Shown here: positions 5,777 through 13,050 of the stretch, piece after piece | Layout: each line of letters opens with the position of its first letter | How positions within the stretch are numbered: position 1 is the first letter of the stretch | DNA from: an uncultured Muribaculaceae bacterium | GTDB taxonomy: Bacteria; Bacteroidota; Bacteroidia; Bacteroidales; Muribaculaceae | NCBI GenBank assembly: GCA_910577585.1 | Contig: CAJTNN010000036.1 | Span: 1 to 18,817 of the forward strand | DNA: 18,817 bases | Direction: 5' to 3' | Translations under genes and position numbers: made by a program | Notes under the pieces: generated by a model | Seen by the model: the letters and a program-made list of their open reading frames with translations, nothing else | Database searches by the model: none | Told to the model about the DNA's origin: nothing

Positions 5777-6283
5777 TTATTTTATGCCGAGTTTAGCCTT
5801 TACGAGGGGGGTGATGTTTTCGGCAGGTGCACCGTAATAGAATACGATCGAGGGGTCGAGGCTCTGTACGATAGTGTAACCGCCTTCGCGGCCTACTGAT
5901 TCGATTGCGCCCTTGAGTTCGGTAGTGATGGGGAGCATGAGTTCCTGATGCATTTTAGAGAGTTCGGCATCGATCTGCTGCATGAATTCCTGAGCGCGGG
6001 CCTGGCTGTCCTGGAAAGCGCGGACCTTGCGCTCGCGGATGGCGGGGAGTTCGTCTTCCTTGAGGTTCTGGAGTTCGGTGTATTGTTTCTGGAGGTCTTC
6101 GTCGAGAGATTTGGCCTGAGCCTGGTATTTGGCCTGCGCCTCTTCGAGTTTTTTCTGGGCTTCGGCAGTGGCGGGCATGGCGGCCATTACCTCATTAGCG
6201 TCGACGAGACCGATTTTCACATTCTGAGCGCCGGCCAGGAACGGGATGGCCAGGGCGATTGAAAGGATGATTTTCTTAAGCAT
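5777..6283 (-). CDS. OmpH/Skp family periplasmic chaperone (second paralogue)
   Basis: 168 residues. A signal peptide (MLKKIILSIALAIPFLAGAQ, cleavage after about residue 19) is followed by the OmpH start NVKIGLVDANEVMAAMP. A long charged coiled coil (about 40-110, rich in Glu, Lys, Gln) comes next, then a C-terminal strand region with YTIVQSLDPSIVFYYG. Skp trimers hold unfolded outer-membrane proteins in the periplasm for delivery to BamA. The gene follows its paralogue by 57 bases and leads directly into murI. The two paralogues differ in sequence throughout, so this is an old duplication typical of Bacteroidetes. Confidence 0.9.
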   Translation of the reverse strand: MLKKIILSIALAIPFLAGAQNVKIGLVDANEVMAAMPATAEAQKKLEEAQAKYQAQAKSLDEDLQKQYTELQNLKEDELPAIRERKVRAFQDSQARAQEFMQQIDAELSKMHQELMLPITTELKGAIESVGREGGYTIVQSLDPSIVFYYGAPAENITPLVKAKLGIK

Positions 6284-6340
6284 TTTTTATTTTTGATTGT
6301 AGTTTATTAGTATCGTGAATACGGGGAGATGGAGAGGGGA

Positions 6341-6856
6341 TTATTTGGAGTATCCGAGTTTGGCGAGCACTTCATTGCTGACATCGATGCGCGGAGAGGC
6401 GAAGACGATGCTTTGTGAAGATGCGCGGTCGAAGATTACCTGATAGCCCTTCTCTTCGGCCACAGCCTTGACGGCATTGTAGACATCCTCCTGGATGGGC
6501 TTCATTAGCGACTGGCGCTTTTTGTAGAGTTCGCCTTCGGGGCCGAAGTATTTATATCGGGTGTCGGTGACCTCTTTCTCTTTAGCCACGATTTCTTCCT
6601 GGCGTTTTTTCTTTTGGTCGTCGGTGAGGAAGACCATGTCGGCCTGATAGTTTTTGTAGAGGTTTTCGGCCTCTTTGGAGAGTTCGGCGACTTCTTTTTC
6701 CCATCGGAGAGAGACCTGGTTGAGCTGCTCATTGGCCATCTCGTATGAGGGGACATTGCGGAGGACGTAGTCCATATCGACTAATGCGAATTTCTGGGCC
6801 ATAGCCGGGAGGCAAGCTATGATTGCCAGGATGGCTATTGAGAGTATTTTTTTCAT
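6341..6856 (-). CDS. OmpH/Skp family periplasmic chaperone (first paralogue)
   Basis: 171 residues. A signal peptide (MKKILSIAILAIIACLPAMA, cleavage before QKFALVDMD) is followed by DYVLRNVPSYEMANEQLNQV. A coiled coil of about residues 45-110 carries the motif YKNYQADMVFLTDDQKKKRQ, and the C-terminus has YQVIFDRASSQSIVFASP. It is presumed to be a periplasmic holdase for outer-membrane proteins. It is separated from bamA by 328 bases filled with repeats A and B, which may terminate or modulate the bamA message. I could not find a clear TAnnTTTG promoter in that gap. Confidence 0.9.
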   Translation of the reverse strand: MKKILSIAILAIIACLPAMAQKFALVDMDYVLRNVPSYEMANEQLNQVSLRWEKEVAELSKEAENLYKNYQADMVFLTDDQKKKRQEEIVAKEKEVTDTRYKYFGPEGELYKKRQSLMKPIQEDVYNAVKAVAEEKGYQVIFDRASSQSIVFASPRIDVSNEVLAKLGYSK

Positions 6857-6944
6857 ATCGTTATAATTTTAATGGTTATGAAGTTATAACAATCAGACTT
6901 TGCGAACGGCCTTGGGTTTATGCCGGAATTCTCAAAAAATGTGA

Positions 6945-6990
6945 AATCCGGGCTTGCTTTCGGGCTTGCGCCCTCAACACAGTGTTGAGG
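6945..6990. repeat. Intergenic repeat family B with a perfect palindrome, in the bamA-ompH gap
   Basis: A partial unit (CCGGGCTTGC) is followed by a full one (TTTCGGGCTTGCGCCCTC), ending in CCTCAACACAGTGTTGAGG at 6972-6990, a perfect 9-bp inverted repeat about a central A. In the minus (message) sense this gives one hairpin followed at once by GGGC-GCAA-GCCC, a GNRA tetraloop hairpin, and later a run of six T, so it may act as a terminator or a processing site after bamA. Confidence 0.88.
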
Positions 6991-7012
6991 CGGCTTGGCT
7001 GGGCTTGGGCTT

Positions 7013-7063
7013 GGCTTCGGGGTGCTCGCTTCGGTCGCACCACAATGCTTCGCCTCGGGGGCT
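7013..7063. repeat. Intergenic repeat family A, copy 4
   Basis: The same unit as at 2081-2130, in the TGCTTCGCCTCGGGGGCT variant. Tandem with copy 5 at a 77-bp spacing, in the bamA-ompH gap. Confidence 0.88.
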
Positions 7064-7089
7064 GGCCTTGGGGGCTGGGCTTTGGGCTT

Positions 7090-7140
7090 GGCTTCGGGGT
7101 GCTTGCTTCGGTCGCACCACGATGCTTCGCCTTGGGGGCT
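7090..7140. repeat. Intergenic repeat family A, copy 5
   Basis: The second copy in this gap, with two substitutions in the core (GCTTGC for GCTCGC, CACGAT for CACAAT). A G-quadruplex motif at 7134-7160 overlaps its end (G runs spaced by CT, CTTT, CGGCTTT), 25 bases from the bamA stop codon. Confidence 0.87.
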
Positions 7141-7184
7141 GGGCTTTGGGCGGCTTTGGGCGGCCTTTGGGGCGGCTTTTGGGG

Positions 7185-9875
7185 TTAGAATTCCTGGCCG
7201 AGGATGAAGTGGAGCTGGGAGCCTCCTCGGCGGCCCTGGACTCGGTCGAAGCCGTAGCCCCAGTCGATGCCCAGGAAGCCGAGCATGGAGAGGTAGACTC
7301 GGGCTCCTACGCCTGCCGAACGCTTTAGGTTGAAGGGCTGGAAGCGGTCGACGGCTGTCCAACAGTTGCCGGCTTCTACGAATGCGAGGGCGTAGATTGT
7401 GGTCGAGGGCTGGAGCATGAAGGGGAAGTGGAGCTCCATGGTGTATTTGGCGTAGGCGTAGCCCTCCTGTCCCCATGGGGTGAACTGGCCGTTGTCGTAG
7501 CCACGCATCGAGACGGTCTCGGTGGCGTAGGTGGTGGAGCCAGACATGCCGTCGCCTCCGAAGTAGAATGTTTCGAAGGGGGTCTTGATGTTTTTGTTGT
7601 AGGAGCCGAGCAGGGCGAAGTCAGCGCGCGTCATGAGCACGAGGGTCCATTGGCCGTCGGGGTCGGTGAGCGGGGTGAAGGTCTTGCTCTTGAATTTGAG
7701 TTTCCAATACTCGATCCATTTATAGAGCTGGGCTTTGGCGTTCTGGTCGTTGTTGGTGTTAGCCTCGTAGGCCAGCTTTGCCCAGTCCTTATGTTGGAAT
7801 GTCGACACCGGCGGGGTGAGTTGCAGTTCGAGCGAGAATTGCGAGCCACGGCGGGTGTAGATGGGGTTGTCGATTGAAGTGCGTTGCAGCGTCAGACCGA
7901 GGGTGAGGGCGTTGGAAATACCATTGTTCATGTAGTAGAGCCAATCCCAGTTTTTGAGGTAATACCAACGGTAGCCCAGAGTGGCCTGGAAAGTGAAGTA
8001 ATCGTCAGGCCAAGTGAGTCGGGTACCGAAGCCTACCTGTACGCCGGCCATCTGGAGGACCTTGTTGGGGTCGTAGGCATTCTGGTAGGCGTAGGTGTCA
8101 TAGCTATTACCGTAGGTTCCGCCGTAGTATAGCGAGTTTAGATAGGCGTTGCTCCAGTTATTGTTGTAATAGGAGCTGTTGACGCCCGTGTAACGGCTAT
8201 AGTCGGCTGAGACGGAGAAAGAGTTGGGGCGTTTGCCTCCGAACCAGGGGTCGAAGAACGAGATTGAATAGCTCTGGTAATACTTGGCGTTGGTCTGGGC
8301 AGAGATGGAGAAAGTCTGACCGTCGCCACGCGGGATGATTCCCTTGTAGCTATGCGGATTGAAGAGATTCTTGATAGAGAAATTCGAGAAAGAGAGGGCT
8401 ACCTGACCGGTCACACCCGTCTGACCCCAACCGAAAGAGAGCTGCACCTTATCGTTGGGTTTGGACTCCAGATTCATGACGATATCGACAGTGCCGTCGT
8501 TCTCGTTAGGCTCAGGGCGGATGTCCATATTCTCAGGGTTGAAGTGTCCGGAGGCGGCGATTTCGCGCATTGAGCTGATGAGGTCGGTCTTAGAGAAGAG
8601 GTCGCCGGGGCGCATTCGCAGATCGCGGCGTATAACCTTTTCATACAGCTGGTCATTGCCGTTGATGCGGATGGCATTGATGCGGGCCTGCTGACCCTCG
8701 TGGATGCGCATCTGGAGCGCTACCGAATCCCCCTTCACATTCTCCTCTATAGGCACGAGATTGAAGAAGAGGTAGCCGTTGTCGAGATATACGTTAGAGA
8801 CAGCGTCGTCGTCGGTAGAGATACGCTTGTCGAGGCGTTTCTGGTTATATACCTCACCCGGGTATATGCCCAGGATCTGGTTAAGGGTTTCGGTGGGATA
8901 GACAGTATTGCCCACCCATGAGATATCAGAGATATAATACTTCTTACCCTCATCGATAGTGAGGAATACATCGACCTTATTATCATCGTAGCGCGCCACT
9001 GAGTCATGAGTGATCTTGGCATCGCGGTAGCCGAGTTCGTTATACTTGTCGATGATGCGTCGGCGGTCGTCGGCGAAGTCGGACTCCACGAACTTCTTCT
9101 GTTTGAAGAGATTAAGGAGGTTGCCGTTTTCGTTGGTCTTCTTCATTGCCCTCTTGACGCGGCTGTCGGAGAGCACTTCATTGCCATCGACATATATTTT
9201 GTGGACCTTCACCTTATTCTTGCGGTCGACCGCGAGGGTGAGGATTTCCTGATTCTCTTTGCTGAGGTCGGGCTGGCGGATTACCTGCACCTTTGCATTT
9301 TTGAAGCCCTTGGCCGCATAGTAATTCTCGACGATCTGGGTCATGCGGGCGATGATGTTGGGCGAGAGCTGCTGTCCGGGCACCATGCCGAGGCGTTCGG
9401 TGAGATCCTTTTTCTCGCCGCCTCTCACACCTTCGAATCGCAGTTCGGTCATGCGTGGCTGCTGGCGCAGCGCGATATTGAGCCACACCTTATCGCCCAC
9501 CATCTTCTCGACCGAGATCTGCACCTTAGAGTATAGACCCTGCCGCCAGAAACGTTTTACGGCATTAGAGATAGCGTCGCCCGGGATGTCGATGCGTTCG
9601 CCCACGCTCAGGCCGGAATACCCGATGATGACATAATCCTCGACATGATTTATGCCGCTGACCGATATACCCGCTATTTCGTAAGTGCGCGGGATAGGCG
9701 AGTAGATGATATCCGGATTATAGATAGTGTCGGCCGGAGCCTGCGCAGCGGTCAGGTCAGGCACCGAAGCGGCGCCTGCAGTCGGCGCGGCTGGCGACTG
9801 AGCGGCTGCCATGGCGAAAGATGCGGCAGCCAACACGCATGGTAGGAATATTTTAGAAGATAAGCTCATTTTCAT
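7185..9875 (-). CDS. bamA: Outer-membrane protein assembly factor BamA
   Basis: 896 residues, the central insertase for outer-membrane beta-barrels. Order: signal peptide (1-25), an Ala/Pro-rich linker (26-60), five POTRA domains (about 66-140, 141-216, 221-310, 313-393, 396-470), then a barrel to the C-terminus. FDPWFGG at 541-547 and MRGYDNGQ at 790-797 (equivalent of the VRGF motif of loop 6) are BamA marks. The protein ends LHFILGQEF with the terminal Phe expected of an outer-membrane barrel. It is longer than the enterobacterial protein because of the linker and Tyr/Asn-rich extracellular loops (about 560-610). The ATG overlaps the uppS stop as ATGA, so translation is coupled. A second ATG two codons in is an alternative start. 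Confidence 0.96.
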   Translation of the reverse strand: MKMSLSSKIFLPCVLAAASFAMAAAQSPAAPTAGAASVPDLTAAQAPADTIYNPDIIYSPIPRTYEIAGISVSGINHVEDYVIIGYSGLSVGERIDIPGDAISNAVKRFWRQGLYSKVQISVEKMVGDKVWLNIALRQQPRMTELRFEGVRGGEKKDLTERLGMVPGQQLSPNIIARMTQIVENYYAAKGFKNAKVQVIRQPDLSKENQEILTLAVDRKNKVKVHKIYVDGNEVLSDSRVKRAMKKTNENGNLLNLFKQKKFVESDFADDRRRIIDKYNELGYRDAKITHDSVARYDDNKVDVFLTIDEGKKYYISDISWVGNTVYPTETLNQILGIYPGEVYNQKRLDKRISTDDDAVSNVYLDNGYLFFNLVPIEENVKGDSVALQMRIHEGQQARINAIRINGNDQLYEKVIRRDLRMRPGDLFSKTDLISSMREIAASGHFNPENMDIRPEPNENDGTVDIVMNLESKPNDKVQLSFGWGQTGVTGQVALSFSNFSIKNLFNPHSYKGIIPRGDGQTFSISAQTNAKYYQSYSISFFDPWFGGKRPNSFSVSADYSRYTGVNSSYYNNNWSNAYLNSLYYGGTYGNSYDTYAYQNAYDPNKVLQMAGVQVGFGTRLTWPDDYFTFQATLGYRWYYLKNWDWLYYMNNGISNALTLGLTLQRTSIDNPIYTRRGSQFSLELQLTPPVSTFQHKDWAKLAYEANTNNDQNAKAQLYKWIEYWKLKFKSKTFTPLTDPDGQWTLVLMTRADFALLGSYNKNIKTPFETFYFGGDGMSGSTTYATETVSMRGYDNGQFTPWGQEGYAYAKYTMELHFPFMLQPSTTIYALAFVEAGNCWTAVDRFQPFNLKRSAGVGARVYLSMLGFLGIDWGYGFDRVQGRRGGSQLHFILGQEF

Positions 9876-10630
9876 TTGTTTTGTACTTGAGCGCTTGTCA
9901 TGCCGAAGCGGCGTTCGCGGCTTTGGAAATCGATGATGGCACGCGCATAGGCCTCCTTGTCGAAGTCAGGCCAGAGCACCGGAGTGAAATAGAGTTCGCT
10001 ATAAGCGATTTGCCAGAGCAGGAAGTTTGAGATGCGATGCTCACCGCCGGTGCGGATCAGCAGGTCGGGGTCAGGGATTCCGGCAGTGGCCAGATGAGAA
10101 TCGAATACAGATTCAGAGATATCCTCAGGTGCGATTTCACCCTTCTGAGCCTTCGAGGCCAGACGTCGGGCCGCCTCGGTGATTTCCCATCGGGCCGAAT
10201 AAGAGAGACACATGCCCAGTGTCAGTCCGGTGCAATGCTCTGTAGCCTTCTCGGCATCGAGCAGGCGGCGTCGTGCATCATCCGGGATGCGGTCGATATC
10301 GCCGATGAGGCGAATGCGCACATTATTGCGCAGCAGTTCAGGCAGCTCGCGCTCGATAGCCCATCCGATGAGGTGCATCAGAGTGTCGACCTCCTGTTGG
10401 GGTCGATTCCAGTTCTCGGTAGAGAAAGCGTAGAGTGTTAGGAAGCGTATCCCCATGTCGGAAGAGAATTCAGTGGCACGGTGCACGGCCGAGACTCCCT
10501 CGGCGTGTCCGGCGCTGCGGGGGAGACCCTTGAGGTTGGCCCAGCGGCCATTGCCGTCCATGATGATTGCCACATGGCGTGGGATACGCGACGAGTCTAT
10601 CTGTCGGATAAGGGCATCGAGGTCTTGCAT
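9872..10630 (-). CDS. uppS: Isoprenyl transferase (undecaprenyl diphosphate synthase)
   Basis: 252 residues, a cis-prenyltransferase making the C55 lipid carrier for peptidoglycan and surface glycans. Motifs: HVAIIMDGNGRWA (19-31, catalytic Asp25), GHAEG (41-45), FLTLYAFSTENWNRP (63-77), the diphosphate-binding DLLIRTGGEHRISNFLLWQ region, and the C-terminal ALPPVDF-like segment, here AIIDFQSRERRFG. Length is normal. It begins 18 bases after the DUF6089-type gene and overlaps bamA by 4 bases, so it is in one operon with both. Confidence 0.95.
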   Translation of the reverse strand: MQDLDALIRQIDSSRIPRHVAIIMDGNGRWANLKGLPRSAGHAEGVSAVHRATEFSSDMGIRFLTLYAFSTENWNRPQQEVDTLMHLIGWAIERELPELLRNNVRIRLIGDIDRIPDDARRRLLDAEKATEHCTGLTLGMCLSYSARWEITEAARRLASKAQKGEIAPEDISESVFDSHLATAGIPDPDLLIRTGGEHRISNFLLWQIAYSELYFTPVLWPDFDKEAYARAIIDFQSRERRFGMTSAQVQNK

Positions 10631-10648
10631 ATAGGGTGAGATAGAGGA

Positions 10649-11338
10649 TTAATCTTTATAATGGCATGTCTGGCATCGCTTGCTGAACTCATAGGAGAGG
10701 GTTATGGTCAGTGTGGAATACCAGTCAGTGTTTTTGGCGAAAGCACTCTTTATACCCATCGGGTCGGCGAGTTGAGGGCCGTCGAGGCGGTCGGAGAATA
10801 CCTTCTTCATCAGGAATTCGGCTCCGAGATTGAGGCGGCGGTTGATTTTAAACTTCGCCCCGACTCCGAAGGGGAGGGTAAAGCCGGCCGTGGTGGCGCC
10901 CCCCACGCTCCACACTGTCAGCGACACGCCGCCGGTGATGTAAGGTGAGAAGCGTTTGAGCTTGCGATAGCGTTCGCCCATGCCGTAGTTGAAGAAATTG
11001 AACTCGGCCATCTCTCCGATTTCGAAGAAGGTGGTAGAGAATTTGTAGGTTTCGCCAGAGGGGAAGACATTGGTCATCTGGGCCGAGTTTCCCCGGAGGC
11101 CCCCCACATAGAAATTGGACTTGAAAGCCCATCGAGGATTGGCGATGTAGCGGAACAACAGCTCCACATCCCACGAAGGATTCTGATAGAGGTTTGCCGT
11201 ATTGGCATCGCCCAGGTATCCGGTCATGCCGATACCTCCGCCAATGTCGAAGCGGTAGTCCTCTTGCGCGTTGGCCTTCGACAGAATCAAAGCCATCGCC
11301 AGAGCGAGCAACAGAGATATTTTACGAAATACAGGCAT
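10649..11338 (-). CDS. DUF6089-type outer-membrane beta-barrel protein
   Basis: 229 residues with a signal peptide (MPVFRKISLLLALAMALILS, cleavage after KANA). An 8-to-10-strand small barrel follows: FDIGGGIGMTGYLGDAN at the start, then SWDVELLFRYIANPRWAFK, TFFEIGEMAEFNFFNYGMG, RFSPYITGGVSLTV, PFGVGAKFKINRRLNLGAEF and a final strand, TLTITLSYEFSKR. From memory it matches the DUF6089 family of Bacteroidales, whose members sit just upstream of uppS-bamA. The function is unknown; the fixed location suggests a role in envelope assembly. It lies 50 bases after the lipoprotein gene and 18 before uppS. A short Cys-containing tail (KRCQTCHYKD) follows the last strand. Confidence 0.82.
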   Translation of the reverse strand: MPVFRKISLLLALAMALILSKANAQEDYRFDIGGGIGMTGYLGDANTANLYQNPSWDVELLFRYIANPRWAFKSNFYVGGLRGNSAQMTNVFPSGETYKFSTTFFEIGEMAEFNFFNYGMGERYRKLKRFSPYITGGVSLTVWSVGGATTAGFTLPFGVGAKFKINRRLNLGAEFLMKKVFSDRLDGPQLADPMGIKSAFAKNTDWYSTLTITLSYEFSKRCQTCHYKD

Positions 11339-11388
11339 GCCGTAGATAAGAAAAAAGATTTAAATAAGAATCGAGTGGGGGGAGATTA

Positions 11389-12903
11389 TCAGAAGAGCGG
11401 CGCGAAAGTGAGTCGGGCCAGCACTGCGCGCCAAATGCTCGGGTTAAGTTTGCCATCCTCCTGCATGCCACCGAAGAGGTAGATGTAGGGGCATTCCCAG
11501 CTCACATCGGCGCCATCTACGAAGTAGTTGATGCGGCTCACATCATGCGGCGAGCGTTGGGGGAGCTGGCGCCAGTTGGCACCCAGATCGGCATTCATCG
11601 AAGTGGTGCGGATGATGGCATCGGCATCATAGAGCGACGGGATATAGGCCGGGAGCTGCAGCAGCGATTCAGCCTTGATCCAGTTGACACCATTATCGTA
11701 TGAGAGGTAGACGGTGCGGTTAAGCGAGCCGTCGGCCAGGCGCCCGCCGATGGCCAGACACACGCTGAATTCGGTCTGCACCCATGAGGTGGCCGTCTGG
11801 CGATAGTTGAAGTAGGGGATCAGCAGCGCCCCCGACATAGCCGGCAGCGGCTGATTGGAGATTTTAGCCCAGGAGTCGCCATCGTAGGCCCAGGTGTCGG
11901 CCGTGGTGCGTCCGTCGCGTATACCGCCGGTGAAGAATCCGATTGGGTCAGCCGCCCACTTTGAGGTGAACGAATTGAAATTCGAGAATCCCTCAGCCGG
12001 GAAGTCGCTCTCAAGTGGAGTCGGCTCGAAGCCGGCAGGGCGCGGATAGATGTCGTGGCAGAGTTTCCCCCGGCTCTCGACTATGCCCAGCACTGCGTCG
12101 CCGAATGGGCCGATAATGGCGTGCCAGGTCATGGGGGTGGCGCTCCATGCAATCGCATCGGCCGAAGAGTACATTTTCCCGGTCGAGTCGAGAATATAGA
12201 GGGCCGAAGAGGTAGCGGTGAGCGAGCGTACCTGCGGGGTGAAGCCCATCTGAACCGGTGTCACGTTCCAGCGTCCGGAAGTGATATCGTCGGTAGAGGA
12301 GATTGCATACGTCCCGTCAGACTCCTCGGAGAGGCAGAAGATGCGGTCGGCCATCTCTACGGTGCGCTGGCTGCGCGGAGCCGCTGACGGGAGCGGAGCC
12401 AGGGCCGAGCGGTCCCACATCAGCGAGTCGGCCACCATCTTATGCACATTCACCTTAATCTCGTAAGTGCGCGAGAGAGCGTTGTCGTCGGTAGAGAGAG
12501 TCAGTGTGACGCGGCCCGAGAAGTCGATTGAATCTGTGGGAGAGGTCTTGTAGTCGACGACACCGGTGCGGGTCTGACCCCCGGTCATATTGATTTCAGC
12601 CTTGCTGACAGCTGCCGGGAAAGTGATTTTCGGCACAAGACGGTCGATAGCAGTGCCCACCGGGAGCGAATCGGCATTAAAGATGACTCCATGCTCCAGG
12701 TCGATTGAGAAGAATACGGAGTCGAGGTTTTCGAGCACCTTCGAATTCGCATTGATCGAGAAGCTTTGCACAGCCACCGATATAGCCGGCTCATAAGCCG
12801 GCTCATCGTCAGATTTCTCATTGCAGGCGCCCATCACCAAGGCCGTCATGAAGATGGCCGGGAGCAGGCGCATTAATTTATAGGGAGAAAAGTTCAGCAT
12901 CAC
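11389..12903 (-). CDS. DUF6242-type surface or periplasmic lipoprotein
   Basis: 504 residues. An N-terminal signal with lipobox (LPAIFMTALVMGAC, lipidated Cys27) and an acidic stretch after it (NEKSDDEPAYEP) point to outer-membrane anchoring. About 40-155 form an Ig-like or cadherin-like beta domain with an EIKVNVHK end. From about 160 on there are repeated beta-propeller/Kelch-like strands (ALYILDSTGKMYSSADAIAW, TADTWAYDGDSWAKI, CPYIYLFGGMQEDG). From memory it matches DUF6242. The start could be the ATG at 12903, 12900 or 12873; the last gives the shortest signal peptide. As first gene of the uppS-bamA cluster, behind its own promoter, it may sense or support envelope assembly, but no function is known. 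Confidence 0.78.
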   Translation of the reverse strand: MMLNFSPYKLMRLLPAIFMTALVMGACNEKSDDEPAYEPAISVAVQSFSINANSKVLENLDSVFFSIDLEHGVIFNADSLPVGTAIDRLVPKITFPAAVSKAEINMTGGQTRTGVVDYKTSPTDSIDFSGRVTLTLSTDDNALSRTYEIKVNVHKMVADSLMWDRSALAPLPSAAPRSQRTVEMADRIFCLSEESDGTYAISSTDDITSGRWNVTPVQMGFTPQVRSLTATSSALYILDSTGKMYSSADAIAWSATPMTWHAIIGPFGDAVLGIVESRGKLCHDIYPRPAGFEPTPLESDFPAEGFSNFNSFTSKWAADPIGFFTGGIRDGRTTADTWAYDGDSWAKISNQPLPAMSGALLIPYFNYRQTATSWVQTEFSVCLAIGGRLADGSLNRTVYLSYDNGVNWIKAESLLQLPAYIPSLYDADAIIRTTSMNADLGANWRQLPQRSPHDVSRINYFVDGADVSWECPYIYLFGGMQEDGKLNPSIWRAVLARLTFAPLF

Positions 12904-12995
12904 GCTATAGTGTCAAAATGGGGTCAGTGTGGAGCCCTCGGCCCTGATGGAAGAAGAGAGGGGGGCGGGGAGCCACGTTAAAACAAATAAATCAT

Positions 12996-13032
12996 GTAAG
13001 TAGCCGTCAAAATAATTTGACCGGTCACTTAC
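12996..13032 (-). terminator. Long imperfect dyad: ribD terminator and/or leader hairpin of the envelope operon
   Basis: In the minus sense GTAAGTGACCGGTCAAA pairs with TTTGACGGCTACTTAC around an ATTA-type loop, with one internal irregularity. It is followed by ATGATTTATTTGTTTT, a U-rich stretch. It begins about 19 bases after the ribD stop, so it suits a terminator. However, the operon promoter lies between them, so the same hairpin also forms the very start of the downstream message and could attenuate it. Confidence 0.55.
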
Positions 13033-13038
13033 AACTTG

Positions 13039-13046
13039 CAAAGATA
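13039..13046 (-). promoter_or_regulatory. Bacteroidetes -7 element for the lipoprotein-uppS-bamA operon
   Basis: The minus strand reads TATCTTTG (TAnnTTTG), ending just past the ribD stop codon. A TTTG (plus-strand CAAA near 13069) stands about 22 bases upstream, where the -33 element belongs. The leader to the ATG at 12903 would be about 130 nt. Confidence 0.6.
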
Positions 13047-13050
13047 ATAC

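Noticed and set aside
7013..7140. Insertion-sequence remnants as the source of repeat A
   Set aside because: No transposase fragment, no terminal inverted repeats spanning a unit and no target-site duplication could be seen.
6853..7476. Minus-strand ORF of 207 codons over the bamA 3' end and the repeat cluster
   Set aside because: It overlaps bamA in another frame. Its composition is Pro/Arg/Ala-rich, as expected from G-rich DNA read antisense, and it contains repeat peptides such as WCDRSKHPE.
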